From Truepera sp965215315 (GTDB lineage Bacteria > Deinococcota > Deinococci > Deinococcales > Trueperaceae), in NCBI GenBank assembly GCA_965215315.1, contig CBDCDB010000008.1, positions 2,170,001 through 2,234,000 of the forward strand: a DNA stretch of 64,000 nt, written 5' to 3'. The notes below the pieces were generated by a model. That model was not told the DNA's origin. It saw nothing but the letters and a program-made list of their open reading frames with translations, and ran no database searches. Numbering within the stretch: the first letter of the stretch is position 1; each line of letters opens with the position of its first letter. Shown piece by piece: positions 23,517 to 32,092 of the stretch. The position numbers were made by a program, and so were the translations under genes.

Positions 23517-23776
23517 AGGTGCGCCGACACGTTAGACAACCCGGCAAAAAGCGCAGCAAAGAGTATAGCTAAAAATATAGTCGAGAACACAGCCCGCGTA
23601 GTGCGAGCAGGGTGAGGGGAAACGGGGCAGGCCAAGACCATTACGACTCAATCATGACGAGCTTATCGGGTCGGTGTCAATATACAGTCAGCTCATTTGT
23701 AAAGTATCCTCAGATAGCGGGTATATTCTTCGGGTACAGTATCTACAGTGCGTTTGATACAGGTAGAGTGGAGAGC
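23517..23776. promoter_or_regulatory. divergent promoter region, sugar importer / THUMP methyltransferase
   Basis: The 260-bp gap contains TATACT on the minus strand near 23553-23558 for the importer operon. On the plus strand there are three TACAGT repeats (23683, 23735, 23744) and several AT-rich -10-like words before the methyltransferase start. An open frame from 23612 crosses it but has no coding character before 23777. Confidence 0.45.
23764..23769 (+). promoter_or_regulatory. -10 box of THUMP methyltransferase gene
   Basis: TAGAGT with a 7-nt spacer to the GTG at 23777. The spacer GGAGAGC could also be a close ribosome-binding site, so leaderless status is uncertain. Confidence 0.4.
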
Positions 23777-24886
23777 GTGCCGCCCAAACGACGCCCTACT
23801 CGACGCTCTAACAAACGCCCTCAACAGGCCGCACCTCTGCCAACGGTTCCTTTTGAACGGGTTAAACCTAAAGAGATAAACTTCGAGGCCGAGGTGTTGC
23901 CGGGACTCGAGCCCTTTACCCTCACCGAACTCAAAGGTATCAAGGGCGTGCAGCAGGTCAGAGAAGAACCGGGCGCAGTCGCCTTTCGCTACGTCGGCGA
24001 CGCCGTAAAACTTTCGGGGCTACGGACGGTCGTCTCGGTCTATCAAGTTTTGACGTTTGCGGTGCCGCGTCCCAAAGCGCTACTGGGGCATGAACATCTC
24101 TCGAGGCTTACCGAGGAAATCGCAAAACTCACCGCCAGGGAGACGTTTACGGGCTTTCGCCTGAGCGCCGCCGGGGACGACTCGGCAGTATTCAAGCGTC
24201 TGGGTGAACAGCTCGCCCAAGCGACAGGATTAGCTCAAGACGCCGAGGGCGACCTGCTCATTCGGGTAAGACGTTCACCGCGAAAACAAGCAGCCCAGCA
24301 GGGCGGTTGGGAAGTCCTGTTACGTCTGATGCCCCGGCCTTTGTCGGCAAGAACGTGGCGCGTGTGCAACCTTCCAGGTGGCCTCAACGCAGCGCTTGGG
24401 GCGGTGATGGTCGGCCTCGCTGAAGTCAGGCCGGACGAGCGCGTTTTTAACCCGATGTGCGGGAGCGGCACCTTGCTCGCTGAGATGGGGTTGCAGAGGC
24501 GTTCGGCGCGGCTTACGGGGTGCGACCTCGTTCCGGCTGCACTAGCGTGTAGCGCGGAAAACGTATCGGCAGCGGGGTTTACAGCGGAGCTGTTTAGAGC
24601 TGACGCGGCCTCTACGGGTCTTGCGGACAGCAGCGTCAACGTCATCGTGAGCGACCCGCCGTGGGGCGACGCGGTAGGCACGCACAAAGAGAACACGGCG
24701 CTCTACCCGGCCTTTTTGAGTGAGTGCGCCCGCATCGCTGCGCCGGGTGCGCGGTTTGTGCTGCTCACCCACGAAGTCAAGCTCTTGGAACGTCTGCTGG
24801 AAACGAGCGAGTGGCAGTTAGAGACATCCTTTAAAGTCTTTCACGGCGGACACTACCCGAGAGTTTATTTGCTTAAAAAGCCCTGA
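23777..24886 (+). CDS. THUMP-domain class I SAM methyltransferase (TrmN/RlmL-like)
   Basis: After a basic tail (PPKRRPTRRSNKRPQ), the N-terminal ferredoxin-like and THUMP domains (about 30-170) bind RNA. A Rossmann methyltransferase fold follows with NPMCGSGTLLAEM (about 222-234) and the catalytic DPPWG (about 297). DPPWG rather than NPPYG suggests a guanine-N2 methyltransferase like tRNA m2G6 TrmN, or the RlmL N-half; the exact RNA target is inferred. The GTG at 23777 is chosen because homology begins here. Confidence 0.85.
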   Translation: MPPKRRPTRRSNKRPQQAAPLPTVPFERVKPKEINFEAEVLPGLEPFTLTELKGIKGVQQVREEPGAVAFRYVGDAVKLSGLRTVVSVYQVLTFAVPRPKALLGHEHLSRLTEEIAKLTARETFTGFRLSAAGDDSAVFKRLGEQLAQATGLAQDAEGDLLIRVRRSPRKQAAQQGGWEVLLRLMPRPLSARTWRVCNLPGGLNAALGAVMVGLAEVRPDERVFNPMCGSGTLLAEMGLQRRSARLTGCDLVPAALACSAENVSAAGFTAELFRADAASTGLADSSVNVIVSDPPWGDAVGTHKENTALYPAFLSECARIAAPGARFVLLTHEVKLLERLLETSEWQLETSFKVFHGGHYPRVYLLKKP

Positions 24887-24947
24887 TCGTGCTAAACTTG
24901 TAAGGTTTTGGCTCGAGCCAAAAAAGAGTCTCGAGTGAGAGGTGATT

Positions 24948-25175
24948 ATGGCAAAAGTATGTTCAATTTGTGGGAAAAAACCCATCGTCGGCAATAAGGT
25001 CGTGCAGAGCGGTAAAGCCAAACGTGAGGGCGGCGTCGGTAAAAAAACCACCGGCATCACTAAAAACTGGAAGCTCCCGAACCTGCAACGCGTCAAAGTC
25101 TTAAAAGGCGGTCACGCCCGCGCCGCGCGCGTCTGCACCTCGTGCATCCGCTCAGGCCGGACGATCAGCGCGTAA
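24948..25175 (+). CDS. rpmB: 50S ribosomal protein L28
   Basis: L28 (75 aa) of the large subunit. The ATG at 24948 follows GAGAGGTG. The protein keeps the zinc-ribbon cysteines as two CxxC pairs, near the N-terminus (VCSICGKK) and near the C-terminus (VCTSCIRSG), so it is the zinc-containing C+ form. NWKLPNLQRVKV is the conserved core. A terminator follows 23 bp after the stop, so it is probably a single-gene unit. Confidence 0.97.
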   Translation: MAKVCSICGKKPIVGNKVVQSGKAKREGGVGKKTTGITKNWKLPNLQRVKVLKGGHARAARVCTSCIRSGRTISA

Positions 25176-25197
25176 AACCGGCCCATAAGCCAGTCAG

Positions 25198-25219
25198 AGT
25201 CCTACGGGGCTCTTTTTTC
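25198..25219 (+). terminator. rho-independent terminator of rpmB
   Basis: GAGTCC-TAC-GGGGCTC is followed directly by TTTTTT. Confidence 0.82.
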
Positions 25220-25251
25220 TTGGGCTCGAGTACCTTGGCAACGGAGGAAAG

Positions 25252-26217
25252 ATGACTAAACGCTACCCGGCGGTAGAGCCTTATAACTCCGGCATCCTCG
25301 AGGTCGGTGACGGTCATGAACTCTACTACGAAGGGGTAGGTAATCCCTCGGGCGTCCCGGCGGTTTACCTGCACGGCGGCCCCGGCGGGGGCTGTACTCC
25401 CGGCGCACGCCGCAATTTTGACCCAGACGCGTACCGGGTTGTACTCTTTGACCAACGCGGCTGCGGGCGTAGCCGTCCGCTAGCGTCTGAACCACACGCC
25501 GACCTGAGGACAAATACTACCGACCATCTCATCGCAGATATAGAGAGGTTGCGCGAACACCTCGAGATTGAGCGGTGGATAGTTATCGGGGTTTCGTGGG
25601 GTGTGACGCTTGGGTTGGCTTACGCCGAGCGCTACCCGGAGCGGGTCAGCAGTATGGTTTTAGGCGCGGTAACGTCGGGCTCGAGGCGTGAAACCGAGTG
25701 GATTACGCGCGATATGGGCCGAATCTTTCCCCGCGAGTGGGAGCGCTTTACTTCGGTCGTTCCCGAGGCCGAGCGTAGTGGTGATTTGTCAGCAGCTTAC
25801 GCCCGGTTGCTCGCTAACCCTGACCCGCAGATGCATGAACGTGCGGCGCTCGAGTGGTGCCGTTGGGAAGACGTTCACGTTTCGCTGATGCCAGGGTGGG
25901 AGCCGAGCCCACGTTATGAAGACCCACAGTTTCGCCTCGGCTTTGCCCGTTTGGTGACGCACTACTGGAGCCACAGGAGCCACAGCTGCTTTTTGACTGA
26001 CGGTGAGATATTAGCGGGTATACACCGTCTGGCAGGCATTCCGGCGGTCTTGATTCATGGACGCTGGGACGTTTCGGGGCCGCTGGATACGGCTTGGGCT
26101 TTGCACCGCGCTTGGCCCAGTAGCCGCTTAGTCGTTTTAGACGACGCCGGACATGGCGGGGTCGGTTTTCCGGAGGCGATGACCGCCGCGCTAGACGGGT
26201 TTCGCGGGTTGCGCTGA
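25252..26217 (+). CDS. pip: proline iminopeptidase
   Basis: This alpha/beta-hydrolase (321 aa) releases N-terminal proline from peptides. Family motifs are the oxyanion HGGPGGGC (about 41), FDQRGCGRSRP, the nucleophile elbow GVSWGVTLGL (Ser about 112; the usual GGSWG has Val in place of Gly), the acid in HGRWDVSGP and the His in DDAGHGG. It has a GGAGG site at 25242 and starts 76 bp after rpmB, beyond the terminator. Confidence 0.94.
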   Translation: MTKRYPAVEPYNSGILEVGDGHELYYEGVGNPSGVPAVYLHGGPGGGCTPGARRNFDPDAYRVVLFDQRGCGRSRPLASEPHADLRTNTTDHLIADIERLREHLEIERWIVIGVSWGVTLGLAYAERYPERVSSMVLGAVTSGSRRETEWITRDMGRIFPREWERFTSVVPEAERSGDLSAAYARLLANPDPQMHERAALEWCRWEDVHVSLMPGWEPSPRYEDPQFRLGFARLVTHYWSHRSHSCFLTDGEILAGIHRLAGIPAVLIHGRWDVSGPLDTAWALHRAWPSSRLVVLDDAGHGGVGFPEAMTAALDGFRGLR

Positions 26218-26255
26218 GATTTCACTCAGTTTGATAAGCAAACTCAGGTGAAATC
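26218..26255 (+). terminator. large hairpin after proline iminopeptidase gene
   Basis: GATTTCAC and AGTTTG pair with CAAACT and GTGAAATC around ATAAG, directly after the stop codon. There is no clear T-run, so it may be a factor-dependent terminator or an mRNA-stabilising stem. Confidence 0.55.
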
Positions 26256-26338
26256 AGGTTACAAGCCGCTGATAACCGAGGCTCGAGCCCTCTTAACCCC
26301 AACCCCACGCTACCGGCGGCAGCCACAGCGGTGCGTGC

Positions 26339-26344
26339 TAAACT
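26339..26344 (+). promoter_or_regulatory. -10 box of AI-2E family permease gene
   Basis: TAAACT with a 6-nt spacer to the GTG at 26351; leaderless layout. Confidence 0.58.
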
Positions 26345-26350
26345 CAGCGC

Positions 26351-27661
26351 GTGAGCAGCGACACAAATGAAACACGGTCTAAACGCGAAGCAGTAAGAAA
26401 TTCGACAGCGTTCGAGGTCGTCTGGCGCAACGTCTGGGTACGGGCCACCGTGCAGCTCGTGCTGCTCGTCGCCGTCATCTGGATTTTAATCTACTTCCGC
26501 TCCAACTACGCGTTCGCGCTGCAAACGGCGCTCATCGGCTTTGTCATCGCCTACATCTTAAATCCACTCGTTGACGGGCTGGGCCGTATCCGTATCCGCC
26601 GCGCTCCGGCAACGGTCATCGTTTATATCCTTATCGTGCTGCTGCTCGTATTCGGCACCTACTTGCTGACGCAGATTGTCGGGCAGCTCGGGCGCTTTGT
26701 CAACGCAGTGCCAAGGGCCATCGACGCGCTCAGACCGCTGATTACCAGAGCTTCGGATTTTTTTGCCAGCTGGCAGGAGCAACTACCGGACTTTCTAACC
26801 CGCCGTTTCGGGGTTGCTGCCGGGAACGCTAACGTTTCAAACGAAGTCGAGGCGCGGATTGTCGCACTCTTCGACCAAGCGTCAACCGGACTTACCAATC
26901 TTCTGGAAAGCATCCTCAACGATGGGCCGGGATTTTTACTTTCGGGGGCAACTGGCATCTTTTCAACGACGTTACAAGTCTTTTTGATTCTGGTGGCGAG
27001 CGCCTATTTCCTCAACGATTTCCCTAAGTTTATCGCCAACTTTAGACGCTTTGTCCCGCTTCGTTACCGTACCTTATACGAAGACATTGGCAAAAAGGCC
27101 GACACCGCCGTCGGTGGCTATCTGCGCGGACAGCTGCTGATTGCGCTCGTTTTGGGGATATTCCTTTATATCGGTCTACTACTCATCGGCATTAAGTTGC
27201 CGCTGGCGATTAGCTTTTTAGCGGCAGTGCTAAACCTGGTGCCATATCTGGGTTCGATTGTCGGGGCAATTCCGGCTATTTTGCTGGGACTCACGACCGC
27301 AACGCCTTTTACCTCGGCGCTTTTAGTCATCATCTTGTTTATCGTCGCCAATCAGTTGGAGGGCAACCTGCTCTCCCCTTTTATCTTGTCGCGTTCGACG
27401 AACCTACACCCGGTTACGGTGCTAATTGCGATCACCTTCGGCCTCGGGACGTTTGGGCTGGTCGGGGCTATTTTTGCGGTGCCGACGGTGGCGCTCGGCA
27501 AGCTGGTGCTCGAGACCTACCTCCTCAAACGTCCGGCGTATACCGGCGCAGGCCCAAACACCGACGTCTATCCTCTAGAGAAAGCGGACGAGACATCAAA
27601 TACAGCGGAAGATACTACAGAGCAAACTACTACAGAGCAAACGCAGCAGCCCCCCGACTAA
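26351..27661 (+). CDS. AI-2E family transporter (PerM/YdiK-type permease)
   Basis: The 436-aa protein has about eight transmembrane helices in the usual pairs: two near the N-terminus (about 30-75), one near 85-110, a long amphipathic segment (120-205) and a C-terminal group from about 215 with the PLAISFLAAVLNLVPYLGSIVGAIPAILLGL family signature. The C-terminal tail is Thr/Glu rich. Family members export signalling or toxic solutes or Na+; the AI-2 name does not prove the substrate. It is followed 25 bp later by ftsK. Confidence 0.9.
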   Translation: MSSDTNETRSKREAVRNSTAFEVVWRNVWVRATVQLVLLVAVIWILIYFRSNYAFALQTALIGFVIAYILNPLVDGLGRIRIRRAPATVIVYILIVLLLVFGTYLLTQIVGQLGRFVNAVPRAIDALRPLITRASDFFASWQEQLPDFLTRRFGVAAGNANVSNEVEARIVALFDQASTGLTNLLESILNDGPGFLLSGATGIFSTTLQVFLILVASAYFLNDFPKFIANFRRFVPLRYRTLYEDIGKKADTAVGGYLRGQLLIALVLGIFLYIGLLLIGIKLPLAISFLAAVLNLVPYLGSIVGAIPAILLGLTTATPFTSALLVIILFIVANQLEGNLLSPFILSRSTNLHPVTVLIAITFGLGTFGLVGAIFAVPTVALGKLVLETYLLKRPAYTGAGPNTDVYPLEKADETSNTAEDTTEQTTTEQTQQPPD

Positions 27662-27675
27662 GGGTGAGGTAAGGG

Positions 27676-27681
27676 TAGACT
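27676..27681 (+). promoter_or_regulatory. -10 box of ftsK
   Basis: TAGACT with a 5-nt spacer to the GTG at 27687. ftsK may also be read from the upstream permease promoter. Confidence 0.52.
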
Positions 27682-27686
27682 AGGCT

Positions 27687-30600
27687 GTGGCAAGAGAACA
27701 GGTAACAGTCAAACGGTCAGGGCGCGGAAAAGCCGCCAAACCTCAGAAACGCTCAGGTCGAAAAACTAAGGGTAGAGCCAAAGGAGCCGACCTCGAGGTT
27801 CTTGGCCTCTTTTTGCTGGCGCTCGGCGTGCTGCTTTTGGGGCTTTTACTTCCGCTGCCAACCGGCGAACTCGGCGCACTTTTACGAGAACTTTTGGTTG
27901 GACGTATCGGTTTCGGCGCGTACCTCTTGCCGTGGCCCCCGCTCATTTTAGGTGGCCTTTTTTTGCTTCGGCAAGCCCCCAAAGTGTGGCCCAGGGCTCT
28001 GGCAGGCTACGCGGTCAGCGCGCTCGGAGCGTGGCTGTTATTCTGCCTTTTACGGCCCGCAGGTTTACAGTCTACAGGGCTGGCAGCGTCCCCCTTTGCA
28101 GGGGGCGGCGCGTGGGGTGAGGCGCTCCGTGAGGGTGCAGGCGGCGGAGTCGGTATCTTTGCGCTGGCGGTTGCTATTATCGTGATTTCTGTGGGTATCG
28201 ACATCTTTTTAGCGTATCCACCTACCACGCTCCTCCGTACCGGCACGCGCCGGAGTGTGCTGGGCGTGCAGCGGGCCGTGCGCGGCGGCGCTCAGGTTCG
28301 CCGTGAGGTCAAGGGGCGGGCGGCCTTTTCTGCCGATGTCGCACTCCTCAAAAAACGTTTACGGCGGTTGTCGCACAACCTCAGCGCACTTGGCGGGCTC
28401 TATCCGGGCAGCGCCGAGCTGACGCACTGGCAAGCTGCGGTCAAAGAAGCCTACGGCAACCTCAAATACGCCGACCCCGATATCCTAAACGACACCGGAA
28501 CGGACGTACAGGCGTGGGAAGAGGCGGTCGGGGGGTTTACAGCAGAGCGCGCCGCCGAGCTGAGCGCCCAAATAGGGGACGAAGGGTTACGGGGTTTCGA
28601 GACGCAGCAAGACAGGCTCGCAGGTGGGCTCGCTCAACCCTTTGATGACCGGACACTCGACGGGGTAAGGAAGCTTTTGGGCCTCGAGCGCATCGCCCTC
28701 GGTGAACGCTACGGGCGTCTCCTACGCGAACGCGACCTCTCGGCAGTATCTTTAGAAGACGCCGACCCCAGAACGCTGGTACACGCTTTGAGCCGCCATA
28801 CCGAACGGGTCACAACTTTTGCCACAGTTGAAGTGTCACAAGAGGCGCTGGGCGCTGACGCCGCGCTGCTGGGGCCGTGGAGCGAATTTTTGGGACGCGT
28901 CGCCGAGTTGCGAGACGATTATCCCAATAGCACCGCTTTAACAACCTTTAGTACCGAACTCCATACCCTGCTCAGAACGGGTCGCCCGGCGCTTCAAGAG
29001 CTAGATACGCAGAATGAGGCTTTGGAGGCGCTCGTTACCTCTTTGGGTGTCGTCTCCGCTGCGCCAGAATGTGTTGTACCAGAACCCGCTGTGTCAGCGT
29101 ATGTTTCGCCGGAACCTGAATCCGCTGAAGCCTTTGAAGAAGCCGAATTTGACCACGCAGCTGCCGAAATCCTCGAGCCCCCTCTCCCCGAACCCGACCT
29201 AGATCTCCTGCACGAAGACGACCCTGATGAACCTCTCCCCGAAGCGGGCGGCATCCCCGTTCAGCTGCCGCCGCTGACCCTCTTGGACGCGCCCGAACCG
29301 AACCAAGACGACCCCGCCGCCCAAAACCGTGAGGTCAAGACGCGCATCACCAAGATTGACGAAACGCTCTCTAACTTTCGTCTTCAGGGGCGCGTCGTCG
29401 CCTCAGTCCGAGGCCCGACCGTCACCCGTTTCGAGGTCGAACCGGCCCCCGGCGAAAAGATCAGCCGGTTTTCAGGATTATCCGACGATTTAGCGTTAGC
29501 GATGGCGGTCGGCTCGGTGCGTATCGAAGCGCCGATTCCGGGCAAAAGCGTAATCGGCCTGGAAGTTCCCAATGCCCACCGCGACCTGATCAAATTTCGT
29601 GAAGCTGCCGAGTCGCCCCTCTTTCGCCGCAACAAGGCCCGCTTGCCCCTTATCTTGGGCAAGAGCATCGACGGTGAGATGGTGATTGGCGACCTCGCCA
29701 AGATGCCGCACCTGCTGATTGCCGGATCAACCGGTTCAGGTAAGTCGGTTGCCGTCAATACGCTGATCGGCTCCCTTTTGTACCGTTTTTTACCCAACGA
29801 TCTGAGATTTCTGATGATCGACCCCAAAATGGTCGAGCTGACGCCGTTCGACGGCGTTCCGCATCTGCTACGCCCGGTTGTCACCAACCCGAACGACGCC
29901 GCCGGGGTGCTTTTGGGGCTGGTCGCGCACATGGAACGCCGTTACAAGATGATGAGCAAAATCGGCGCAAAAAACTTGGATCAGTACAACCAGAAAGCCC
30001 GCACGCTCGACCTGCCCGAATTGCCCTTTATCATCATCATCATTGACGAACTGGCTGACCTAATGATTACCTCGCCGAAAGAGGTCGAATCGGCGATTAT
30101 GCGGCTCGCGCAGATGGCGCGGGCGACCGGGATGCACCTTGTTTTGGCGACGCAGCGTCCGAGTGTTGACATTTTGACGAGCTTGATTAAAGTCAATGTT
30201 CCGGCGCGGGTTGCGTTTGCGGTGAGTAGCGGACACGACTCGAGAACCATCCTCGACACGATGGGCGCGGAGCGCCTGACCGGGATGGGCGACATGCTCT
30301 TCTATCAACCGGGCTTGGTCAAACCGACCCGTCTGCAAGGCCCGTTTATCAGTGAGGAAGAGATTTTTACGCTCGCCAGCTTTTTACGGCGGCAACTTTT
30401 TGAAGACGAATTCGGTGAGGCTTACGGTTCAGACTTCGACCCGCCGCCGCTGGACGAGAGTTCGGCAACGGGGATGATCGACTGGAACGACGACAAACTC
30501 CGGGAGGCGGCGGAACTTGTCATTCGAGACGATTACGGGAGCGTCTCGAGACTTCAGCGCCGCCTGTCGGTCGGGCACGCGCGGGCGGGCAAGTTGATGG

Positions 30601-30701
30601 ACTCGCTCGAGGCGTTAGCGGTGGTCGGCCCACATAGGGGTTCCAAACCTCGAGAGGTGCTGGTGGCTTATGAAGAACTGCCGAATATCTTTGGCAAATA
30701 A
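27687..30701 (+). CDS. ftsK: DNA translocase FtsK
   Basis: FtsK is the septal DNA pump that clears chromosome ends into daughter cells and activates dimer resolution. Order: basic tail, four transmembrane helices (about 34-185), a long linker (about 190-545, partly acidic and Pro/Glu rich), then the RecA-like motor with Walker A GSTGSGKS (about 681) and Walker B FIIIIIDELADL (about 782), and the C-terminal gamma winged helix (about 930-1000, SVSRLQRRLSVGHARAGKLMDSLE) that reads orienting DNA words. The length is 1004 aa. The frequent CTCGAG and CCGTAAA words in this genome are candidate recognition words to test. Confidence 0.96.
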   Translation: MAREQVTVKRSGRGKAAKPQKRSGRKTKGRAKGADLEVLGLFLLALGVLLLGLLLPLPTGELGALLRELLVGRIGFGAYLLPWPPLILGGLFLLRQAPKVWPRALAGYAVSALGAWLLFCLLRPAGLQSTGLAASPFAGGGAWGEALREGAGGGVGIFALAVAIIVISVGIDIFLAYPPTTLLRTGTRRSVLGVQRAVRGGAQVRREVKGRAAFSADVALLKKRLRRLSHNLSALGGLYPGSAELTHWQAAVKEAYGNLKYADPDILNDTGTDVQAWEEAVGGFTAERAAELSAQIGDEGLRGFETQQDRLAGGLAQPFDDRTLDGVRKLLGLERIALGERYGRLLRERDLSAVSLEDADPRTLVHALSRHTERVTTFATVEVSQEALGADAALLGPWSEFLGRVAELRDDYPNSTALTTFSTELHTLLRTGRPALQELDTQNEALEALVTSLGVVSAAPECVVPEPAVSAYVSPEPESAEAFEEAEFDHAAAEILEPPLPEPDLDLLHEDDPDEPLPEAGGIPVQLPPLTLLDAPEPNQDDPAAQNREVKTRITKIDETLSNFRLQGRVVASVRGPTVTRFEVEPAPGEKISRFSGLSDDLALAMAVGSVRIEAPIPGKSVIGLEVPNAHRDLIKFREAAESPLFRRNKARLPLILGKSIDGEMVIGDLAKMPHLLIAGSTGSGKSVAVNTLIGSLLYRFLPNDLRFLMIDPKMVELTPFDGVPHLLRPVVTNPNDAAGVLLGLVAHMERRYKMMSKIGAKNLDQYNQKARTLDLPELPFIIIIIDELADLMITSPKEVESAIMRLAQMARATGMHLVLATQRPSVDILTSLIKVNVPARVAFAVSSGHDSRTILDTMGAERLTGMGDMLFYQPGLVKPTRLQGPFISEEEIFTLASFLRRQLFEDEFGEAYGSDFDPPPLDESSATGMIDWNDDKLREAAELVIRDDYGSVSRLQRRLSVGHARAGKLMDSLEALAVVGPHRGSKPREVLVAYEELPNIFGK

Positions 30702-30720
30702 ACTGGAGCGTAAGATGCGC

Positions 30721-30726
30721 TATGCT
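30721..30726 (+). promoter_or_regulatory. -10 box of Uma2 gene
   Basis: TATGCT with a 5-nt spacer to the ATG at 30732. Confidence 0.55.
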
Positions 30727-30731
30727 GGGCT

Positions 30732-31334
30732 ATGATTAGGACGCCGGAATCACTCGAGATGAGCTATGAGGCGTTCCTCGAGTGGGCTGATGAAGATACG
30801 CTGGCGGAGTGGGTAGATGGTAAAGTTGTGTTCTTGTCGCCTCCGTCTACTCGTCACCAGCTCCTTGTTCGCTTTCTGATTGCCAGCCTCAGCGCCTTTA
30901 TCGAAGCGTCCGACGCAGGTGTTCTCCTTCCCTCTCCCTATCAGATGAAGTTGGGGCCGGATTTGCCGGGGCGTGAACCTGACCTGCTATTTATTGCGAA
31001 GGAGAACCTCTCGAGACTTCAAAAAAATCGTCTCGTTGGCCCCGCCGACCTCGCTGTCGAAATCATCAGCCCTGAAAGCCGCGCCAGAGACAGGGGCGAA
31101 AAGTTTTACGAGTATGAGCAAGCAGGTATCAAAGAATACTGGCTCGTTGACCCCGACCGCGAGCAGGCTGAGTTTCACCGGCTCGACGCGCACGGCATCT
31201 ATCAGCTAGTGCCGCTAGCTGAGGGCGTTTTTGAGAGCGAAGTGTTAGCGGGACTGAAACCGGAACCTGCTTGGTTGTGGCAAGAGCCGTTATCGCCACT
31301 GATGAGTATTTTGAAGCTCTGGAAACTCGTTTGA
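30732..31334 (+). CDS. Uma2 family PD-(D/E)XK endonuclease-like protein
   Basis: The 200-aa DUF820/Uma2 protein has the nuclease-fold core: GREPDLLFI (Asp), AVEIISPES (E-x-I, for the usual E-x-K) and the downstream RDRGEKFYEYEQAGIKEYWLVDPD signature. The family is very common in cyanobacteria, Deinococcota and Chloroflexi, often in many copies, with no settled function; some are suspected mobile or defence-related nucleases. It is a stand-alone leaderless gene. Confidence 0.9.
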   Translation: MIRTPESLEMSYEAFLEWADEDTLAEWVDGKVVFLSPPSTRHQLLVRFLIASLSAFIEASDAGVLLPSPYQMKLGPDLPGREPDLLFIAKENLSRLQKNRLVGPADLAVEIISPESRARDRGEKFYEYEQAGIKEYWLVDPDREQAEFHRLDAHGIYQLVPLAEGVFESEVLAGLKPEPAWLWQEPLSPLMSILKLWKLV

Positions 31335-31372
31335 GCTTGACGATATAGGCAGCTGCACCGCATACTTGCGTT

Positions 31373-31882
31373 ATGAACAAAGCTTGGCTCAAAGGTTTAT
31401 CGCTCGTTTTTCTCCTTGTGTTGACGGCTTGCGGTGGCGGAAGTGGTGGACTCTGCTCAGCGGCGCTCGAGGGTCAACTCGCACCTACATGTAGCCCGGT
31501 ACGACCTGAGCCTTCGGTGAGTCCGGTGGGTTCGTGGCAAGGCACACTCACAACGACAACCGGTGGTTCGGGAACAGAGCCGTTTACTGCTGAAGTTATC
31601 GAGTCTGAAACAGGAGGTAGAGACTACACCGGTGTTTTTACGGTGGACGATAAAGTTTACAATGTCTCTGGATTTTATAGCGGCGCGAGTGACGGAGAAG
31701 AAGCTTTTATCTTCGAGATACCTCTAGACGAAATCCAGCCCGCTGTTTCACCCGCTGAGTTTTACGGCCTCACATGGTCAGGGGCGATGACCGAAAGCAC
31801 ATATTCAGGTGGCTGGTTTTTCAACAGTGAGACAGCAAACCGCACGCCTGCTGGAGAATTTAACCTCGAGCGTCTCCCCTAA
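31373..31882 (+). CDS. small lipoprotein of unknown function
   Basis: The lipoprotein signal peptide ends in LTAC with Cys20 and is followed by a Gly/Ser linker (GGGSGG). The 169-aa product has a mature part rich in Thr, Gly and aromatic residues with repeated beta-strand character (VGSWQGTLTTTTGG, YSGGWFFNS), suggesting a small beta-barrel or lipocalin-like fold. No family is recognised. The start lacks a clear ribosome-binding site. Confidence 0.72.
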   Translation: MNKAWLKGLSLVFLLVLTACGGGSGGLCSAALEGQLAPTCSPVRPEPSVSPVGSWQGTLTTTTGGSGTEPFTAEVIESETGGRDYTGVFTVDDKVYNVSGFYSGASDGEEAFIFEIPLDEIQPAVSPAEFYGLTWSGAMTESTYSGGWFFNSETANRTPAGEFNLERLP

Positions 31883-31915
31883 CTCACTTTCGGTTAAGCA
31901 TGACGGTTTACGGCA

Positions 31916-31921
31916 TAGACT
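31916..31921 (+). promoter_or_regulatory. candidate -10 box of antiporter leader
   Basis: TAGACT about 170 nt before the antiporter start; no good -35. Confidence 0.35.
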
Positions 31922-31927
31922 GCGCCC

Positions 31928-32092
31928 TATCTAAACGCTTACAGCAGACAATCTGGTAACTTGTGTACCGGGTGGTTTCGCTGGCTCAGGGTGTACAACT
32001 CACCGAGCAACTTGCTGGGCCACCTCAACCCACCTTGCCGCCTCCGGCGCTGACACTAAGGCCGGATTTTTTGTGGCGTGAGGAGCTTCTAG
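31928..32092 (+). promoter_or_regulatory. structured leader with terminator before antiporter (riboswitch-like)
   Basis: About 165 nt of non-coding leader contains GGGTGG (31970-31975) that can pair with downstream CCACC or CCCACC, an inner stem CTC-GGTG/CACC-GAG, and then an intrinsic terminator (32043-32072) directly before the ribosome-binding site GAGGAG. Mutually exclusive pairings plus a terminator ahead of the gene is attenuator/riboswitch architecture. I cannot match it to a named riboswitch class. Confidence 0.45.
32043..32072 (+). terminator. intrinsic terminator in antiporter leader
   Basis: TCCGGC and GCCGGA pair around a 12-nt loop and are followed by TTTTTT. It lies after the lipoprotein gene but only 20 bp before the antiporter start, so it probably regulates the latter. 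Confidence 0.65.

Noticed and set aside
23612..23776. 55-codon N-terminal extension of the THUMP methyltransferase
   Set aside because: Lacks conservation-like composition and includes promoter-like AT-rich words; the GTG at 23777 fits better.
31969..31985. T-box-like GGGTGGT word in the antiporter leader
   Set aside because: The T-box core (GGGTGGTACCGCG) is not completed and the downstream gene is not an aminoacyl-tRNA or amino-acid gene.
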